NCBI GenBank assembly: GCA_003250275.1
Contig: QKGW01000015.1
Span: forward strand, 1 to 6,456
Length of the DNA: 6,456 nucleotides
Source of the DNA: Alphaproteobacteria bacterium
GTDB lineage: Bacteria > Pseudomonadota > Alphaproteobacteria > Rhodospirillales > Rhodospirillaceae
Direction of reading: 5' to 3'
Part shown: positions 5,627 to 6,456 of the stretch, one piece after another
How positions within the stretch are numbered: position 1 is the stretch's first letter
Layout: the number at the start of each line of letters is the position of its first letter
The notes under the pieces: model-generated
What the model was told of the DNA's origin: nothing
The model's input: the letters and a program-made list of their open reading frames with translations, nothing else
The model's database searches: none
Made by a program: the position numbers and the translations under genes

Positions 5627-6456
5627 CTATTGCGGAATCGCCTCCTTGAGAATCGCGGTGAGGTACTCCGCGTAGCCGGTCTTGCCGAGGCCGCGCACCA
5701 GCGCCATCACCCGCTCGGCGTCGATGAAGCCCATGCGGTAGGCGATTTCCTCGAGGCACGCGACCTGAAGGCCCTGGCGGGACTGCAAAACCCGGACGAA
5801 GTTGGCGGCGTCGAGCAGGCTTTCGTGGGTGCCGGTGTCGAGCCAGCCGTAGCCGCGCCCCATGCGTTCGACGCGCAGGCGTCCGGCGGCGAGGTAGTGC
5901 GCGTTGACGTCGGTGATCTCGATCTCGCCGCGCGCCGAGGGCGGCAGCGCCGCGGCGACCTCGACGACGTCGGCGTCGTACATGTAGAGCCCGGTCACCG
6001 CCCAGTTCGATTTCGGCGCCTTCGGCTTTTCCTCGATCGCCGTCGCCTTGCCGGTCGCGTCGAAGCTGACGACGCCGTAGCGTTCCGGATCCTGCACCTG
6101 ATAGGCGAACACCGTCGCGCCGGAGTTGGCGACGCCCGCACGCAGCAGATCGGTGAAGCCGTGGCCATAGAAGATGTTGTCGCCAAGCACCAGCGCGACG
6201 CGCTCGCCGCCGATGAACTCTTTGCCGATCACGAACGCCTGGGCGATGCCCTCGGGGTGCGGCTGCACCGCGTAGGAAAGGTTCACCCCCCACTGCTCGC
6301 CGGAGCCCAGCAGGCGCTGGAAGCCCGCCTGATCCTCGGGCGTGGTGATGATCAGAATGTCGCGGACGCCCGCGAGCATCAGCACGCTCAGGGGGTAGTA
6401 GATCATCGGCTTGTCGTAGACCGGCAGGAGCTGCTTGCTGATGCCGCGCGTGATCG
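5627..6456 (-). CDS. rmlA: Glucose-1-phosphate thymidylyltransferase RmlA (5' end outside window)
   Basis: The reading frame enters from the right edge and ends at TAG 5629-5627, giving 276 residues of a protein that is usually about 290-300 long; the initiator and the first glycine-rich LAGGxGTR block are outside. Visible hallmarks in order: ITRGISKQLLPVYDKPMIYY (1-20, with the nucleotide-binding Lys-Gln), QPHPEGIAQAF, LVLGDNIFYGHGF, DPERYGVVSFD, EEKPKAPKSNWAVTGLYMYD, and GWLDTGTHESLLDAANFV. The enzyme joins dTTP and glucose-1-phosphate to dTDP-glucose plus pyrophosphate, the first step to dTDP-L-rhamnose, and family members are inhibited by dTDP-rhamnose. It is cytoplasmic and normally a tetramer. 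In many bacteria rmlB, rmlC and rmlD sit next to it; here they could only lie beyond the right edge. The gene appears richer in GC than the three genes that follow it. Confidence 0.96.
   Translation of the reverse strand, partial: ITRGISKQLLPVYDKPMIYYPLSVLMLAGVRDILIITTPEDQAGFQRLLGSGEQWGVNLSYAVQPHPEGIAQAFVIGKEFIGGERVALVLGDNIFYGHGFTDLLRAGVANSGATVFAYQVQDPERYGVVSFDATGKATAIEEKPKAPKSNWAVTGLYMYDADVVEVAAALPPSARGEIEITDVNAHYLAAGRLRVERMGRGYGWLDTGTHESLLDAANFVRVLQSRQGLQVACLEEIAYRMGFIDAERVMALVRGLGKTGYAEYLTAILKEAIPQ

Overview
The window comes from a high-GC Gram-negative bacterium. Codon use is rich in GCC, GCG, CGC and GAC, and the genes suggest a proteobacterium, perhaps an alphaproteobacterium of the Rhodospirillales type; this is inference from composition and gene content, not a demonstrated placement. 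It looks like one end of a cell-surface polysaccharide locus (O-antigen, capsule or exopolysaccharide). No RNA gene, mobile element, CRISPR array or convincing factor-independent terminator was seen.

Left part, + strand: the window opens inside the last 71 codons of a trypsin/HtrA-like serine protease (stop at 216). After a 67-base spacer comes a 253-residue putative PAPS-dependent sulfotransferase (284-1045). It converges on the next gene with only 38 bases between the two stop codons.

Main part, - strand, read from right to left as a likely operon: rmlA (glucose-1-phosphate thymidylyltransferase, entering from beyond the right edge, stop at 5627), a 103-base spacer, a GT-B type glycosyltransferase (5523-4075), an NAD-dependent sugar epimerase/dehydratase whose ATG overlaps the glycosyltransferase stop (4078-3110), and a 658-residue protein (3060-1084) that joins two different methyltransferase-like domains with two TPR-like helical regions.

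Working model: RmlA starts dTDP-L-rhamnose synthesis. The epimerase/dehydratase makes a further nucleotide sugar, the glycosyltransferase adds a sugar to the growing glycan, and the double methyltransferase could methylate sugar positions. The sulfotransferase may add sulfate to the same or another glycan. The three middle - strand genes appear lower in GC than the flanking genes, which fits a strain-variable cassette set into a more conserved backbone. The features most worth following up are the two-methyltransferase/TPR fusion, the possible pairing of methylation with sulfation, and the apparent composition step.
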